A stretch of DNA of 64,000 nucleotides, from NCBI GenBank assembly GCA_002424845.1, contig DILD01000028.1:1-64000 (forward strand), in the 5' to 3' direction. The DNA comes from Thiobacillus denitrificans. GTDB lineage: Bacteria; Pseudomonadota; Gammaproteobacteria; Burkholderiales; Thiobacillaceae. The stretch's first letter is position 1. Each line of letters starts with the position of its first letter. Shown piece by piece: positions 8,559-17,536 of the stretch. The notes below the pieces were generated by a model. The model was not told where the DNA came from. It saw nothing but the letters and a program-made list of their open reading frames with translations, and ran no database searches. The position numbers and the translations under genes are program-made.

Positions 8559-8929
8559 TCGTCTTTCGGGTGTTTGGCGTCTTCGGCGACGGCGGTTTCG
8601 ATTAGTTGGCTGAGTTCAATGCCGCGCTCGACCGAGCGGTCGTATACAAAAGTCAGCTTGGGCACCACGCGCAACTGCATGCGGTGCGACAGCTGCGTGC
8701 GCAGAAAGCCGCTGGCGCGCTGCAGACCCTGCAGGCAGGCGGCGTGCTCGGGCTCGCCGCCCAGGGTGGTGAAGTACACCTTGGCAAATTCCATGTCGCG
8801 GTTGACCTCCACCTCGGTGATGGTCAGCATGCCGACACGTGGATCCTTCACTTCCTGCCGGATCAATTCCGGCAGTTCGCGCTGGATCTGGTCAGCGACG
8901 CGACGTGCCCGCGGAAAATCCTTCGGCAT
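8555..8929 (-). CDS. rbfA: 30S ribosome-binding factor A
   Basis: A 124-residue RbfA with a KH-like fold: RRVADQIQRELPELIRQEVKDPR, then GMLTITEVEVNRDMEFAKVYFT. It binds the immature 30S subunit near helix 1 of 16S rRNA and assists 5'-end maturation. It overlaps infB by 1 nt and truB by 4 nt, giving a tight infB-rbfA-truB unit. Confidence 0.95.
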   Translation of the reverse strand: MPKDFPRARRVADQIQRELPELIRQEVKDPRVGMLTITEVEVNRDMEFAKVYFTTLGGEPEHAACLQGLQRASGFLRTQLSHRMQLRVVPKLTFVYDRSVERGIELSQLIETAVAEDAKHPKDE

Positions 8930-11730
8930 TAGAGCGAGCGCGCCACTTCCACCACTTCAAACACTTCCAGGATGTCGCCTTCCTGGAGGTCATTGAAGTT
9001 CTTCAGCGACAGGCCGCACTCGAAGTTGGCCTTGACTTCCTTGACGTCGTCCTTGAAACGCTTGAGCGAATCGAGCTCGCCCTGGTGGATCACCACGTTG
9101 TTGCGCAGCACGCGCACGCCGGCATTGCGTTTGACCACGCCATCCTGCACGTAGCAGCCGGCAATGGTGCCGACCTTAGAAATGACAAACACCTGGCGGA
9201 TTTCCACGGTGCCGATGACGCTTTCCCGCTTCTCGGGCACCAGCATGCCGGACAACGCGGCCTTCACCTCATCGACCGCTTCGTAGATGATGTTGTAGTA
9301 GCGGATGTCGACCCCGCTGGATTCGGCCAGCTTGCGCGCCAATGCATCGGCGCGCACGTTGAAGCCAATCAGCACGGCTTTGGAAGCAAGCGCAAGGTTG
9401 ACGTCGGATTCGGTAATCGCCCCTACGCCGCTGTGGATGATGTTGACCTTGACCTCGTCGGTCGACAGCTTGGCCAGCGCGTGCGCCAGACCTTCGTAGG
9501 AACCCTGCATGTCGGCCTTGAGGATGATGGGCAGATGCTGCACTTCGCCCTCGCCCATCTGGTCGAACATCGATTCCATCTTGGCCGCCTGTTTTTTCGC
9601 CAGTTGCACGTCGCGGAACTTGCCTTGACGGAACAAGGCGATTTCACGGGCCTTGCGCTCGTCCGGCAGCACCATGACATCCTCGCCCGCCTGCGGCACG
9701 TCGGACAAGCCCTGAATTTCGACCGGTATCGACGGACCGGCTTCGGTCACGACCTTGCCGGCTTCGTCGAGCATGGCGCGCACGCGACCGAAGACCTGGC
9801 CGGCCAGCACCATGTCGCCGCGGCGCAGCGTGCCGGATTGCACCAGCAGCGTGGCGACCGGGCCTTTGCCCTTGTCGAGACGCGCTTCGATGACGATGCC
9901 TTTGGCGGGGCCTTCGGCGGCCGCCTGCAGCTCCAGCACCTCGGCCTGCAGAAGGATGGCGTCGAGCAGACCATCGATATTGGTGTTGGCCTTGGCCGAC
10001 ACTTCGACAAACTGGGTGTCGCCACCCCATTCTTCAGGGGTGACGCCCTGCGCGACGAGTTCCTGACGGATCCGCTCGGGGTTGGAATCGGGTTTGTCGA
10101 TCTTGTTCACGGCCACCACCAGCGGCACGCCGGCCGCCTTGGCGTGGTGGATCGCTTCGATGGTTTGCGGCATGACGCCGTCGTCCGCCGCCACCACCAG
10201 CACCACGATATCGGTCGCTTTCGCGCCGCGCGCCCGCATCGCGGTAAACGCCTCGTGGCCCGGGGTGTCGAGGAAGGTGATGACGCCCTTTTCGGTTTCG
10301 ACGTGATAGGCGCCGATGTGCTGGGTAATGCCGCCGGCTTCGCCGCTGGCCACCCGAGTGCGCCGGATGGTGTCGAGCAGCGAGGTTTTGCCGTGGTCGA
10401 CGTGGCCCATAACGGTGACGACCGGCGGACGCGCACGTATGATCAATTCGCCGGTAAATCCGGTGTCGATGAGGAAGGCTTCCGGTGTGTCGAGTGCTGC
10501 CGGTTTGCCGATGTGTCCCATCTCCTCGATCACGATGATCGCGGTTTCCTGGTCGAGCACCTGGTTGATGGTCACCATGCTGCCCAGCTTCATCAGCGCC
10601 TTAATGACCTCGGCGGCTTTCACCGACATCTTGTGAGCGAGTTCGGCCACGGTGATGGTTTCCGGCACCAGTACCTCGCGCACGACCGGCTCGGTCGGGG
10701 CGACGAAAGTGGTTTCTTCGTGACCGGACTTGGATTTGCCCTTGCGACCACGCCAGCCTGTGTCAGGCGCAGCGCCGCCTCGGGTCTTGAGTCCACCCTT
10801 GCGACGCGCGGCATCGTCTTTCCAGCTTCCCGCCGGCTTTTTGTCCGGCCCTTTGGCACCTTTGGCCGCACCGGGTTTGTCCGGTTTGTGCAGGGTTTTT
10901 TCGGTGGGCGCGGCGGGCGCGGCGGGTGCGGCGGCTTTTTCCGCTGCCGCAAGCTTGGCGGCTTCGCGCGCAGCTTCCGCTTGTTTGCGCAGAGCCTCGC
11001 GTTCGATACGGGCCTTGGCGTCCGCGGCCTGACGTTCCTGGAGCGCCGTGTGGCGGCGAGATTCTTCTTCGCGCGCCTTGACCTCGGCCTCGTTCAGGAT
11101 AGAGGCCTTCTTGATGCGGGTGGTTTTCTTGACGACCGGGGCGGCTTCGGCAGCGGGTTCTGCTGTCGTCTCGGTCGGCGCGGGGGCGGCTTCGGCGGCT
11201 ACAACCGGTTCGACCGCAGCGGCTTCGGCTGCGACGGGTTCGGCCTTGGCCTTGGCGGCTTTGGCGGGCTTGATCTCAACCGCTTCGACAACGGGTTCTG
11301 CTGTCGCCTCGGTCGGCGCGGTGGCTTCAATCTTGGCCTCGACGACGGGCGGGATCAGTTCCTCGACCGGCGGGGCCGCCTGGATTTCAGGCGTGGGCTC
11401 CGCAACAGGCGGGGCTTCGGCCGCCAGCGCAGCGGCATCGCGCTTGACGTAGGTTCTGGATTTACGAACTTCAACCGGAATGGTGCGAGACTTTCCGGTG
11501 CTGTCGGTTTTGCGAATTTCACCAGTCTGCTTGCGTGTGATGGTGATTTTCGTTTTGCCAGTCTCGGCGCCAGCGCCGTGCATCTTGCGCAGGTATTCGA
11601 GCAAGTGCGCCTTGTCCGCTTCAGTGACAGGGTCGACTACATCATTTTTGCTGACACCTGCGGCCTTCAGCTGTTCAAGCAACAGCTGGGGCGGCAGTTT
11701 CAGTTCCTGTGCGAATTGTTCAACGTTCAT
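8929..11730 (-). CDS. infB: Translation initiation factor IF-2
   Basis: A 933-residue IF-2. An N-terminal IF2_N domain ([16 protein letters not shown]) is followed by a long Ala/Glu/Val-rich low-complexity region (about residues 90-300). The GTPase carries G1 GHVDHGKT at 442-449, then DTPGHEAF and NKIDKP, and the C-terminal C1/C2 domains bind fMet-tRNA. The second N-terminal module is at about 355-405. It is the core of the nusA-infB operon. The low-complexity section explains a very long open frame on the opposite strand. Confidence 0.97.
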   Translation of the reverse strand: MNVEQFAQELKLPPQLLLEQLKAAGVSKNDVVDPVTEADKAHLLEYLRKMHGAGAETGKTKITITRKQTGEIRKTDSTGKSRTIPVEVRKSRTYVKRDAAALAAEAPPVAEPTPEIQAAPPVEELIPPVVEAKIEATAPTEATAEPVVEAVEIKPAKAAKAKAEPVAAEAAAVEPVVAAEAAPAPTETTAEPAAEAAPVVKKTTRIKKASILNEAEVKAREEESRRHTALQERQAADAKARIEREALRKQAEAAREAAKLAAAEKAAAPAAPAAPTEKTLHKPDKPGAAKGAKGPDKKPAGSWKDDAARRKGGLKTRGGAAPDTGWRGRKGKSKSGHEETTFVAPTEPVVREVLVPETITVAELAHKMSVKAAEVIKALMKLGSMVTINQVLDQETAIIVIEEMGHIGKPAALDTPEAFLIDTGFTGELIIRARPPVVTVMGHVDHGKTSLLDTIRRTRVASGEAGGITQHIGAYHVETEKGVITFLDTPGHEAFTAMRARGAKATDIVVLVVAADDGVMPQTIEAIHHAKAAGVPLVVAVNKIDKPDSNPERIRQELVAQGVTPEEWGGDTQFVEVSAKANTNIDGLLDAILLQAEVLELQAAAEGPAKGIVIEARLDKGKGPVATLLVQSGTLRRGDMVLAGQVFGRVRAMLDEAGKVVTEAGPSIPVEIQGLSDVPQAGEDVMVLPDERKAREIALFRQGKFRDVQLAKKQAAKMESMFDQMGEGEVQHLPIILKADMQGSYEGLAHALAKLSTDEVKVNIIHSGVGAITESDVNLALASKAVLIGFNVRADALARKLAESSGVDIRYYNIIYEAVDEVKAALSGMLVPEKRESVIGTVEIRQVFVISKVGTIAGCYVQDGVVKRNAGVRVLRNNVVIHQGELDSLKRFKDDVKEVKANFECGLSLKNFNDLQEGDILEVFEVVEVARSL

Positions 11731-11747
11731 GCAATCCTCGTGGCGTA

Positions 11748-13229
11748 TCAGCCTTGGGCGAACCAGGGCGCGCGTGCGGCCATGATCAATTGTTTGGCGC
11801 GTTCGGCATCCATGTCAGACATTTCGATCAGTTCATCGACGGCCAGTTCGGCCAGGTCTTCAGTGGTGTGGATGCCTTTGCTGGCGAGTGTGCGTGCGGT
11901 TTCCGCGTCCATGCCTTCGAGTGACAGCAGGTCGCCGGCGGAGGCCTCGACCTGTTCTTCGCCGACGATGGCAGCAGTCAGCAGGGCGTTGCGGGCACGG
12001 TTACGCAGTTCGTTGACCAGGTCTTCGTCGAAGGCCTCGATCTCAAGCATTTCGTTGAGCGGCACATAAGCAACTTCCTCCAGTGTGGAGAAACCTTCGT
12101 CGACCAGAATCTGCGCAACTTCTTCGTCCACATCGAGTTTCTCGATGAAGAGTGCAAGGGTTTTTCCGCTTTCGGTCGACTGCTTTTCTTCAGCCGCTTC
12201 GCGCGACATGATGTTGAGCGTCCAGCCGGTCAGTTCGGACGCCAGGCGCACGTTCTGGCCGCCGCGTCCGATCGCCATCGCCAGTTGCTCCTCGTCGACC
12301 ACCACGTCCATGCTGTGCTTGTCTTCATCGACCACGATGGAACTGACTTCGGCTGGTGCCAGTGCGTTGATGACATATTGCGCCGGTTCTTCTGACCAGT
12401 GGATGATGTCGACGCGTTCGCCGGCCAGTTCGTTGGTCACCGAAGTGACGCGCGAACCGCGCAGGCCGATACAGGTTCCGATCGGGTCAATACGGGGATC
12501 GTGCGAGACCACGGCGATCTTGGCGCGCAGACCGGGGTCGCGGGCGGCCGCCTTGATCTCGAGCAGGCCTTCCTCGATTTCCGGCACTTCCAGTTCGAAC
12601 AGCTTCATGATGAATTCGGGCGCGGTGCGCGACAGCACCACTTGCGGGCCGCGGGCGCCGCGATCGATGCGCAGCAGGTAGGCGCGTACGCGGTCGCCGA
12701 CGCGCAGGTTTTCGCGCGGGATCATCTGGTCGCGGTGCAGGAAACCCTCGACGCGGCCGGACTCGATGATGGCGTTGCCGCGGTCGATGCGCTTCACCAC
12801 GCCGTTGACGAGATGCTCCTTGCGGTCGAGGAAGTCGCTGATGATCTGCTCGCGCTCGGCGTCCCGGATCTTCTGCAGAATGACCTGCTTGGCAGCCTGG
12901 GCGCCGATGCGGCCGAACTCGACATTCTCCAGCGGCTCTTCGATGTAGTCGCCGATTTCGATGTCGGGAATCTTGTCCTGGGCATCGATCAGCAGGATCT
13001 GGTAGCCCTCGGATTCCAGATCGGCTTCGGATACGACCTGCCAGCGGCGGAAGGATTCGTACTCACCGGTTTCGCGGTCGATCGATACGCGCACGTCGGC
13101 CTCTTCCTTGAAGCGTTTCTTGGTGGCGGAGGCGAGCGCCTGCTCCAGCGCTTCGAACACCACATCCTGGTCCACGTTCTTTTCGCGTGCCAGCGCGTCG
13201 GCCAGCATCAACAATTCACGGCTCATCAT
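11748..13229 (-). CDS. nusA: Transcription termination/antitermination factor NusA
   Basis: A 493-residue NusA: N-terminal RNA polymerase-binding domain, S1 domain ([19 protein letters not shown]), two KH domains ([11 protein letters not shown] and [13 protein letters not shown]), and two C-terminal acidic helix-hairpin repeats ([12 protein letters not shown] and [14 protein letters not shown]). The two repeats match the proteobacterial type. It modulates pausing, termination and antitermination. ATG codons occur at both 13229 and 13226. It is followed by infB after 17 nt. Confidence 0.96.
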   Translation of the reverse strand: MMSRELLMLADALAREKNVDQDVVFEALEQALASATKKRFKEEADVRVSIDRETGEYESFRRWQVVSEADLESEGYQILLIDAQDKIPDIEIGDYIEEPLENVEFGRIGAQAAKQVILQKIRDAEREQIISDFLDRKEHLVNGVVKRIDRGNAIIESGRVEGFLHRDQMIPRENLRVGDRVRAYLLRIDRGARGPQVVLSRTAPEFIMKLFELEVPEIEEGLLEIKAAARDPGLRAKIAVVSHDPRIDPIGTCIGLRGSRVTSVTNELAGERVDIIHWSEEPAQYVINALAPAEVSSIVVDEDKHSMDVVVDEEQLAMAIGRGGQNVRLASELTGWTLNIMSREAAEEKQSTESGKTLALFIEKLDVDEEVAQILVDEGFSTLEEVAYVPLNEMLEIEAFDEDLVNELRNRARNALLTAAIVGEEQVEASAGDLLSLEGMDAETARTLASKGIHTTEDLAELAVDELIEMSDMDAERAKQLIMAARAPWFAQG

Positions 13230-13244
13230 TTCCTCCAGCCTTGC

Positions 13245-13673
13245 CTAAACCATGGGTTTCAGGCGGGCAGCGTCCACATTCCTTAAATCAACTGACACTT
13301 CCGTGCCATCGACGATCAATTTCACTGCATTCTCTTCCAGACCAACCAACTGACCGATCAGGCGCCGGCGGTTGTCCATCGGCACGCGCAATTTGAGCGT
13401 GACCTGTTCGCCGGCGAAACGAATATAGTCCTGCGGCTTGACCAGCGGCCGGTCGAGACCGGGCGAAGATACTTCCAGCCTGTCGTAATCGATGTTCTCG
13501 ACGGTAAACAGGTGGCTCAGGTGATTGCTCACCGTGACGCAGTCCTCAATCGTGATGCCGTCCGGTTTGTCGATGAATATCCGGATCAACCCGCGCCCGG
13601 CGCGTTCAAGCATGACCAACTCGTAACCGAGTTCGGCAAGCACAGGCTCCAGGCGGGCAGACAAATCCATCAT
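13245..13673 (-). CDS. rimP: Ribosome maturation factor RimP
   Basis: A 142-residue RimP, the usual first gene of the nusA-infB operon. It shows the signature [19 protein letters not shown] and [11 protein letters not shown], followed by the SH3-like C-terminal domain ([16 protein letters not shown]). RimP is needed early in 30S subunit assembly. ATG codons at 13673 and 13670 are both possible starts. It ends 15 nt before nusA. Confidence 0.95.
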   Translation of the reverse strand: MMDLSARLEPVLAELGYELVMLERAGRGLIRIFIDKPDGITIEDCVTVSNHLSHLFTVENIDYDRLEVSSPGLDRPLVKPQDYIRFAGEQVTLKLRVPMDNRRRLIGQLVGLEENAVKLIVDGTEVSVDLRNVDAARLKPMV

Positions 13674-13703
13674 CGAAATCCATTGTTGCTTGGTGCGGGC
13701 ACA

Positions 13704-13729
13704 AATAAAAAATGGGCGAACCGCCCATT
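13704..13729 (-). terminator. Intrinsic terminator after the Gly-Cys-Leu tRNA cluster
   Basis: On the minus strand the stem AATGGGCG/CGCCCATT (13729-13722 and 13718-13711) with a 3-nt loop is followed by TTTTTATTTG. It lies between tRNA-Leu and rimP, separating tRNA transcription from the nusA operon. Confidence 0.8.
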
Positions 13730-13799
13730 GCCAACACCATTACATAAATAATCAAGCGCCGAAATTGTACCACTCGGCCCGGCAGACTGAAAGGGAGGA

Positions 13800-13886
13800 T
13801 GGTGCCCGGAACCGGAATCGAACCGGTACGCCATCGCTGGCGAGGGATTTTAAGTCCCTTGTGTCTACCAATTTCACCATCCGGGC
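13800..13886 (-). tRNA. tRNA-Leu (TAA)
   Basis: A class II tRNA of 87 nt with acceptor GCCCGGA/TCCGGGC, a long variable arm (CTCGCCAGCGATGGCG), anticodon loop CTTAAAA (TAA) and T-loop GTTCGATTC. CCA is encoded at 13800-13802. Confidence 0.95.
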
Positions 13887-13910
13887 AATGCGGACAGTTG
13901 ATCCATAATC

Positions 13911-13984
13911 TGGAGGCGCGAGCCGGAGTCGAACCGACCTACACGGATTTGCAATCCGGTGCATAACCGCTTTGCTATCGCGCC
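13911..13984 (-). tRNA. tRNA-Cys (GCA)
   Basis: The acceptor is GGCGCGA/TCGCGCC, the anticodon loop TTGCAAA reads GCA, and the T-loop is GTTCGACTC. CCA is encoded at 13911-13913. It lies between tRNA-Leu and tRNA-Gly. Confidence 0.95.
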
Positions 13985-14005
13985 GTCGCGGTAAACCACT
14001 GAAAC

Positions 14006-14046
14006 AAAAAGGGGAAAACGTCCGGACTACGCCATCTGTTTTCCCC
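14006..14046 (-). terminator. Terminator-like hairpin between tRNA-Gly and tRNA-Cys
   Basis: On the minus strand GGGGAAAAC (14046-14038) pairs with GTTTTCCCC (14019-14011) and is followed by TTTTTG. The loop contains the further palindrome GTCCGGAC. It is a good intrinsic terminator, yet it sits inside an apparent Gly-Cys-Leu tRNA operon. Confidence 0.65.
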
Positions 14047-14053
14047 GGAATTC

Positions 14054-14129
14054 TGGAGCGGGAAAGGAGGTTCGAACTCCCGACCTCAACCTTGGCAAGG
14101 TTGCGCTCTACCAGCTGAGCTATTCCCGC
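14054..14129 (-). tRNA. tRNA-Gly (GCC)
   Basis: The acceptor is GCGGGAA/TTCCCGC, the anticodon loop TTGCCAA reads GCC, and the T-loop is GTTCGAACC. CCA is encoded at 14054-14056. It is the first tRNA after the promoter at 14144-14172. Confidence 0.96.
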
Positions 14130-14143
14130 GTTGAAGGCTGCGC

Positions 14144-14172
14144 ATTATGGAGATTTCGTTTTTTTCTGTCAA
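14144..14172 (-). promoter_or_regulatory. Sigma70-type promoter of the tRNA-Gly cluster
   Basis: On the minus strand a perfect TTGACA (14172-14167) is followed after 17 nt by CATAAT (14149-14144). It sits 15 nt before tRNA-Gly and just after the pgsA stop codon, with an A-rich spacer. Confidence 0.85.
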
Positions 14173-14176
14173 CACC

Positions 14177-14749
14177 TCACGATGAAGATTTTTGCAGGGC
14201 ACGCGCAGCCATCACTAGATAATATGCCATCGACACGAGGGTGAGGAGCGCGGCGACCCAGATCAGCAGCGTGCCGATGGTCGCGATAGGCAGGCCGGCG
14301 ACCGGGCTGAAATACAGCAGCAGCACGATGGCGATCATCTGTGCCGTGGTTTTCAGCTTGCCGACGAAAGATACGGTGACGCTGGCCGACTTGCCGGCTT
14401 TGGCCATCCACTCGCGCAAGGCGGAAATGGTGATTTCGCGGCCAATGATGATGAGCGCGATCAGCGGCGCCACACGGCCGAGATCGATCAGCACGATCAA
14501 TGCGGCGGCGACCATCAGCTTGTCGGCCACCGGGTCGAGAAATGCGCCGAAGGCCGAAGTCTGGCCGAGGGCTCGCGCCAGATAGCCGTCGAGCCAGTCG
14601 GTCAGCGCTGCTACGCCGAAAAAAGCCGCAGCAAACAGATTGGCTTCAAGCGGCGTGACCCAGCCGTCGGGCAGATAGAACACGCCCACCATCAGTGGAA
14701 TGAAGAGGATGCGCAGCCAGGTGAGCAGGTTGGGGAGGTTGAGCGGCAT
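14177..14749 (-). CDS. pgsA: CDP-diacylglycerol--glycerol-3-phosphate 3-phosphatidyltransferase
   Basis: A 190-residue integral membrane CDP-alcohol phosphatidyltransferase that makes phosphatidylglycerol phosphate. The complete DG-x2-AR-x8-G-x3-D-x3-D motif is seen in DWLDGYLARALGQ followed by GAFLDPVADK. It has several hydrophobic helices and a basic C-terminus. The start is 4 nt downstream of the uvrC stop, and the uvrC-pgsA pair is a common proteobacterial arrangement. Confidence 0.95.
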   Translation of the reverse strand: MPLNLPNLLTWLRILFIPLMVGVFYLPDGWVTPLEANLFAAAFFGVAALTDWLDGYLARALGQTSAFGAFLDPVADKLMVAAALIVLIDLGRVAPLIALIIIGREITISALREWMAKAGKSASVTVSFVGKLKTTAQMIAIVLLLYFSPVAGLPIATIGTLLIWVAALLTLVSMAYYLVMAARALQKSSS

Positions 14750-14753
14750 CGGT

Positions 14754-16556
14754 TCAGTGGAGGGCGTTGTAGATGGTTTCCGCCAATTCTCGACTGATAC
14801 CGCTCACCGTGGCAAGCGCGTCGACGCCGGCATCGCGCACGCCCTGCAGGCCGCCGAAGTGTTCGAGCAGCTGTTTGCGGCGTTTGGGACCGATGCCGGC
14901 GATGTCTTCCAGGGTCGATTGCACGCGCGCCTTGCCACGTTTGACGCGGTGGCCGGTGATGGCGAAGCGGTGCGCCTCATCGCGCACCTGCTGGATCAGG
15001 TGGAAGCCGGGATGGTCCTTTGCCAATTTCAATTCGCGGCCATCGGCGAAGATCAGCGTTTCCAGGCCGGGTTTGCGCGCCTCGCCCTTGGCTACGCCGA
15101 GTAGCAACACCTCACCGAGGCCGAGTTCAGCCATCGCTTCGACTGCGCTCGAAATCTGGCCCTTGCCGCCGTCGATCAGCAGCAGGTCGGGCAGCACACC
15201 GTTTTCCTCCACGCTTTTGTGGAAGCGCTTGGTCAGCGCAGCATGCATCGCCGCGTAGTCGTCGCCGGGGGTGATGCCGCTGATGTTGTAGCGACGATAG
15301 TCGGATTTCTTCAGGTCGTCGCCTTCATAAACGACACAGGATGCGACGGTTGCTTCGCCCATGGTGTGCGAGATGTCGAAACACTCGATGCGATTGAGCG
15401 CCGGCAGGTCGAGCGTCTCGCGCAGCGCGGCCAGCCGCTGCGACTGGTTGGCGCGCTCGGCGCTACGGCGCTCGGCGGACAGGCGCGCGTTGGCCTGCGC
15501 CATGGTGAGCCAGACTTTTCGTTCGCCGGTGACGCGGTGCAGGAGGGTAACTTTTTTGCCAGCCTGTTCGGTCAGCAGGGCTTCCAGCGCATCGGTCTCG
15601 ATCGCCTCGCTGACCAGGATGCGCGCTGGAATCGCGTGGTCGAGGTAGTGCTGGGTGATGAAGGCGTCCAGTGCCTCGGCCAGGGTTGCGCCTTCGCCGT
15701 GCTGCGGAAAGAAACTGCGGTCGCCCAGGTGGCGACCGCCGCGGATCATGGTCAGGTTGACCGCGATCACGCCCGCAACTTCGGCTACTGCCGCCACGTC
15801 GGCATCAGCCTCGCTGCCGGTGGTATCGACAAACTGTTTTTCGCGCACCGTCGCCAGCATGCGCAGGCGGTCACGCAGGAAGGCGGCGGTCTCGAAATCG
15901 AGTGCGGCGGCGGCGGCGTTCATCTGCTCGGTGATCAGTTCGGTCAGCGCGCTGGCCTCACCGTGCAGCAACTGGGCGGCCGCGCTGACGTCGCGCGCGT
16001 AGGTTTCCGGTGTGATGCGTTTGACGCAGGGCGCGGTGCAACGCTTGATCTGGTGCAGCAGGCAGGGGCGCGAACGGTTGGCGAACACCGTGTCCTCGCA
16101 GGTGCGCAGCTGGAACACCTTTTGTAGCAGCTGGATGCTTTCGCGCACCGCGTAGGCATTGGGGTAGGGGCCGAACGCCTGGTCGTTTTTTTTCGGCGTG
16201 CCGCGGAAATAGGCCAGACGCGGAAAGCTGTGCCCGGTCAGCAGCAGGTAGGGGTAGGACTTGTCGTCGCGGAACAGGATGTTGAAGCGCGGCTTGAGAC
16301 CCTTGATCAGGTTGTTTTCCAGAAGCAGCGCCTCAGCCTCGGTACGCGTCACCGTGGTATCGATGTGATCGACGCTCTTCAGCATCAGCCGGATGCGCGG
16401 GCTCTGATCGGTTTTCTGGAAATAGCTGGTGACGCGCTTCTTCAGGTCCTTGGCCTTGCCGACGTAGAGCACGGCGCCGGCCGCGTCGATCATGCGGTAG
16501 ACGCCAGGCAGGGTGGGCAGCGAGGCGAGAAAATCCTTGTCGACGCTCAAACTCAA
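14754..16556 (-). CDS. uvrC: UvrABC system protein C (excinuclease subunit)
   Basis: UvrC of about 600 residues. It has an N-terminal GIY-YIG nuclease (PGVYRMIDAAGAVLYVGKAKDLKKR), a cysteine-rich stretch, the UVR motif (LDFETAAFLRDRLRML), the RNase H-like second nuclease (FDISHTMGEATVASC, DLLLIDGGKGQ) and a C-terminal helix-hairpin-helix pair. It makes the dual incisions of nucleotide excision repair. An ATG exists at 16589, but I place the start at the TTG at 16556. That choice has GGAT about 10 nt upstream and gives exactly the E. coli spacing to PGVYRM; the ATG abuts a palindromic repeat and has no ribosome site. Confidence 0.93.
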   Translation of the reverse strand: MSLSVDKDFLASLPTLPGVYRMIDAAGAVLYVGKAKDLKKRVTSYFQKTDQSPRIRLMLKSVDHIDTTVTRTEAEALLLENNLIKGLKPRFNILFRDDKSYPYLLLTGHSFPRLAYFRGTPKKNDQAFGPYPNAYAVRESIQLLQKVFQLRTCEDTVFANRSRPCLLHQIKRCTAPCVKRITPETYARDVSAAAQLLHGEASALTELITEQMNAAAAALDFETAAFLRDRLRMLATVREKQFVDTTGSEADADVAAVAEVAGVIAVNLTMIRGGRHLGDRSFFPQHGEGATLAEALDAFITQHYLDHAIPARILVSEAIETDALEALLTEQAGKKVTLLHRVTGERKVWLTMAQANARLSAERRSAERANQSQRLAALRETLDLPALNRIECFDISHTMGEATVASCVVYEGDDLKKSDYRRYNISGITPGDDYAAMHAALTKRFHKSVEENGVLPDLLLIDGGKGQISSAVEAMAELGLGEVLLLGVAKGEARKPGLETLIFADGRELKLAKDHPGFHLIQQVRDEAHRFAITGHRVKRGKARVQSTLEDIAGIGPKRRKQLLEHFGGLQGVRDAGVDALATVSGISRELAETIYNALH

Positions 16557-16590
16557 ATACCAGTTATCCGTGAATACCCTGAAGGGCATA

Positions 16591-16663
16591 AAGGACGCGA
16601 AGGGACGCGAAGAAAATCTTCAAGGTCTTACTTCGCGCTTCTTCGCGTCCTTCGCGGACAAAG
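16591..16663. repeat. Intergenic palindromic repeat, copy 2 (TTCGCG sub-repeats)
   Basis: The left arm GGACGCGAAG (16593-16602), repeated with a slip at 16603-16612, pairs with CTTCGCGCTT and CTTCGCGTCC (16631-16650). The right part, 16631-16663, matches copy 1 (3195-3226) with only about four differences. It lies between the tautomerase stop and the uvrC start, both on the minus strand. Confidence 0.8.
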
Positions 16664-16665
16664 AA

Positions 16666-16851
16666 TCATTCCTCATCCAGCAACTTGCCGGCAATGGCCC
16701 AGTTCTCGTCCGGAAGTTCCTCGAACGCGATGTAGGTGTACGACGCCGGCTTGCCCGCGTGGCGCTCCAGCGTGGCGGTGATTTCCTCAGCGACTTTCTG
16801 TTTCTGTTCGCGGGTCAGTGTGCCGGCGAGCTTGATGGTGACGACGGGCAT
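16666..16851 (-). CDS. 4-oxalocrotonate tautomerase family protein
   Basis: A 61-residue tautomerase-superfamily subunit. Met is followed directly by Pro (MPVVTIKLAG), so removal of the initiator leaves the catalytic Pro1. The rest fits the beta-alpha-beta unit, with TREQKQKVAEEITATLERHAGKP split across the helix. Such small subunits assemble as hexamers and catalyse keto-enol tautomerisation, but the substrate here is unknown because no aromatic degradation genes are nearby. The ATG at 16851 lies 2 nt after the upstream uracil-DNA glycosylase stop, so the pair is co-transcribed. Confidence 0.85.
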   Translation of the reverse strand: MPVVTIKLAGTLTREQKQKVAEEITATLERHAGKPASYTYIAFEELPDENWAIAGKLLDEE

Positions 16852-16853
16852 GG

Positions 16854-17492
16854 TCACTCCTTCGCTTGGATCAGGGTAAATACCGCCGCGAACATCTCGG
16901 GGGTGAGGCGGCGCGTCTGGGTATTGTAGCGGGAGCAGTGGTAACTGCTGACCAGGCGCCGGCCGTCGGACAGGCGGTAGTCGCTGGCGTGGGCGAAGGG
17001 ATAGTCCTTGAGCTTGAGGCCCTGTGCGCGCAGGACGGCCTGATGTGCGATCTGGCCCAATGCCAGGATGCAGGCATGCGCGGGCAGGGCATCCAGTTCG
17101 GTAGCCAGGAAGCGGTTGCATTCACGAATCTCACCCGGCTCTGGCTTGTTGGCCGGCGGCAGGCACTTCACTGCATTGGTGATACGACAGCTGCTAAGTA
17201 CGAGGCCGTCGTCGACCGAGATTGATTCCGGTGCGCTGGCGTAGCCGAAACGATGCAGGGTTTCGTACAGCAGTATGCCGGCATAGTCGCCGGTGAATGG
17301 GCGACCGCTGCGGTTGGCGCCATGCATGCCGGGGGCGAGGCCGACGATCAGCAGGCTCGGTGCCGGGTCGCCGAAAGCAGGCACCGGGCGTGCATGGTAG
17401 TCGGGATGGCGGATGCGCACCTCGTCCAGGAAAGTGGCGAGGCGCGGGCAGGCGCGGCAGTCAGGGTCGAAGTCCATTGCGAAACCAGTCAA
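16854..17492 (-). CDS. Family 5 (UdgB-like) uracil-DNA glycosylase
   Basis: A 212-residue uracil-DNA glycosylase. The motif GLAPGMHGANRSGRPFTGD is the family-5 form, with GLAPG replacing the GEAPG of family 4 and lacking its catalytic acid. Cysteines in CRACPRL and in SSCRITNAVKC fit the 4Fe-4S cluster ligands. The distal motif is SSYHCSRYN, where the family His is expected. It removes uracil and deaminated purines from DNA. An internal ATG at 17477 is an equally plausible start. It is upstream of the tautomerase gene and 44 nt downstream of the CDF gene. Confidence 0.85.
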   Translation of the reverse strand: MTGFAMDFDPDCRACPRLATFLDEVRIRHPDYHARPVPAFGDPAPSLLIVGLAPGMHGANRSGRPFTGDYAGILLYETLHRFGYASAPESISVDDGLVLSSCRITNAVKCLPPANKPEPGEIRECNRFLATELDALPAHACILALGQIAHQAVLRAQGLKLKDYPFAHASDYRLSDGRRLVSSYHCSRYNTQTRRLTPEMFAAVFTLIQAKE

Positions 17493-17536
17493 AACATCCA
17501 GGAATCAGGGCGCTTATTGTAGGGCGTGTGGGCTGT

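Noticed and set aside
10900..11420. Possible repeat array or mobile sequence in the Ala/Glu-rich part of infB
   Set aside because: The repetition is only at the amino acid level and is typical of the linker of proteobacterial IF-2.
8839..12069. A 1076-residue open frame on the plus strand opposite infB, rbfA and the end of nusA
   Set aside because: It is the complement of infB, with His/Asp/Gly/Phe-rich residues typical of antisense frames over GC-rich coding sequence. IF-2 on the other strand is certain.
13752..13964. A minus-strand frame with MVKLVDTRDLKSLASDG
   Set aside because: It is the translation of tRNA-Cys and tRNA-Leu, not a protein gene.
16852..17121. N-terminal extension of the tautomerase frame
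   Set aside because: It is out-of-frame uracil-DNA glycosylase sequence. The catalytic Pro must follow the initiator Met at 16851.
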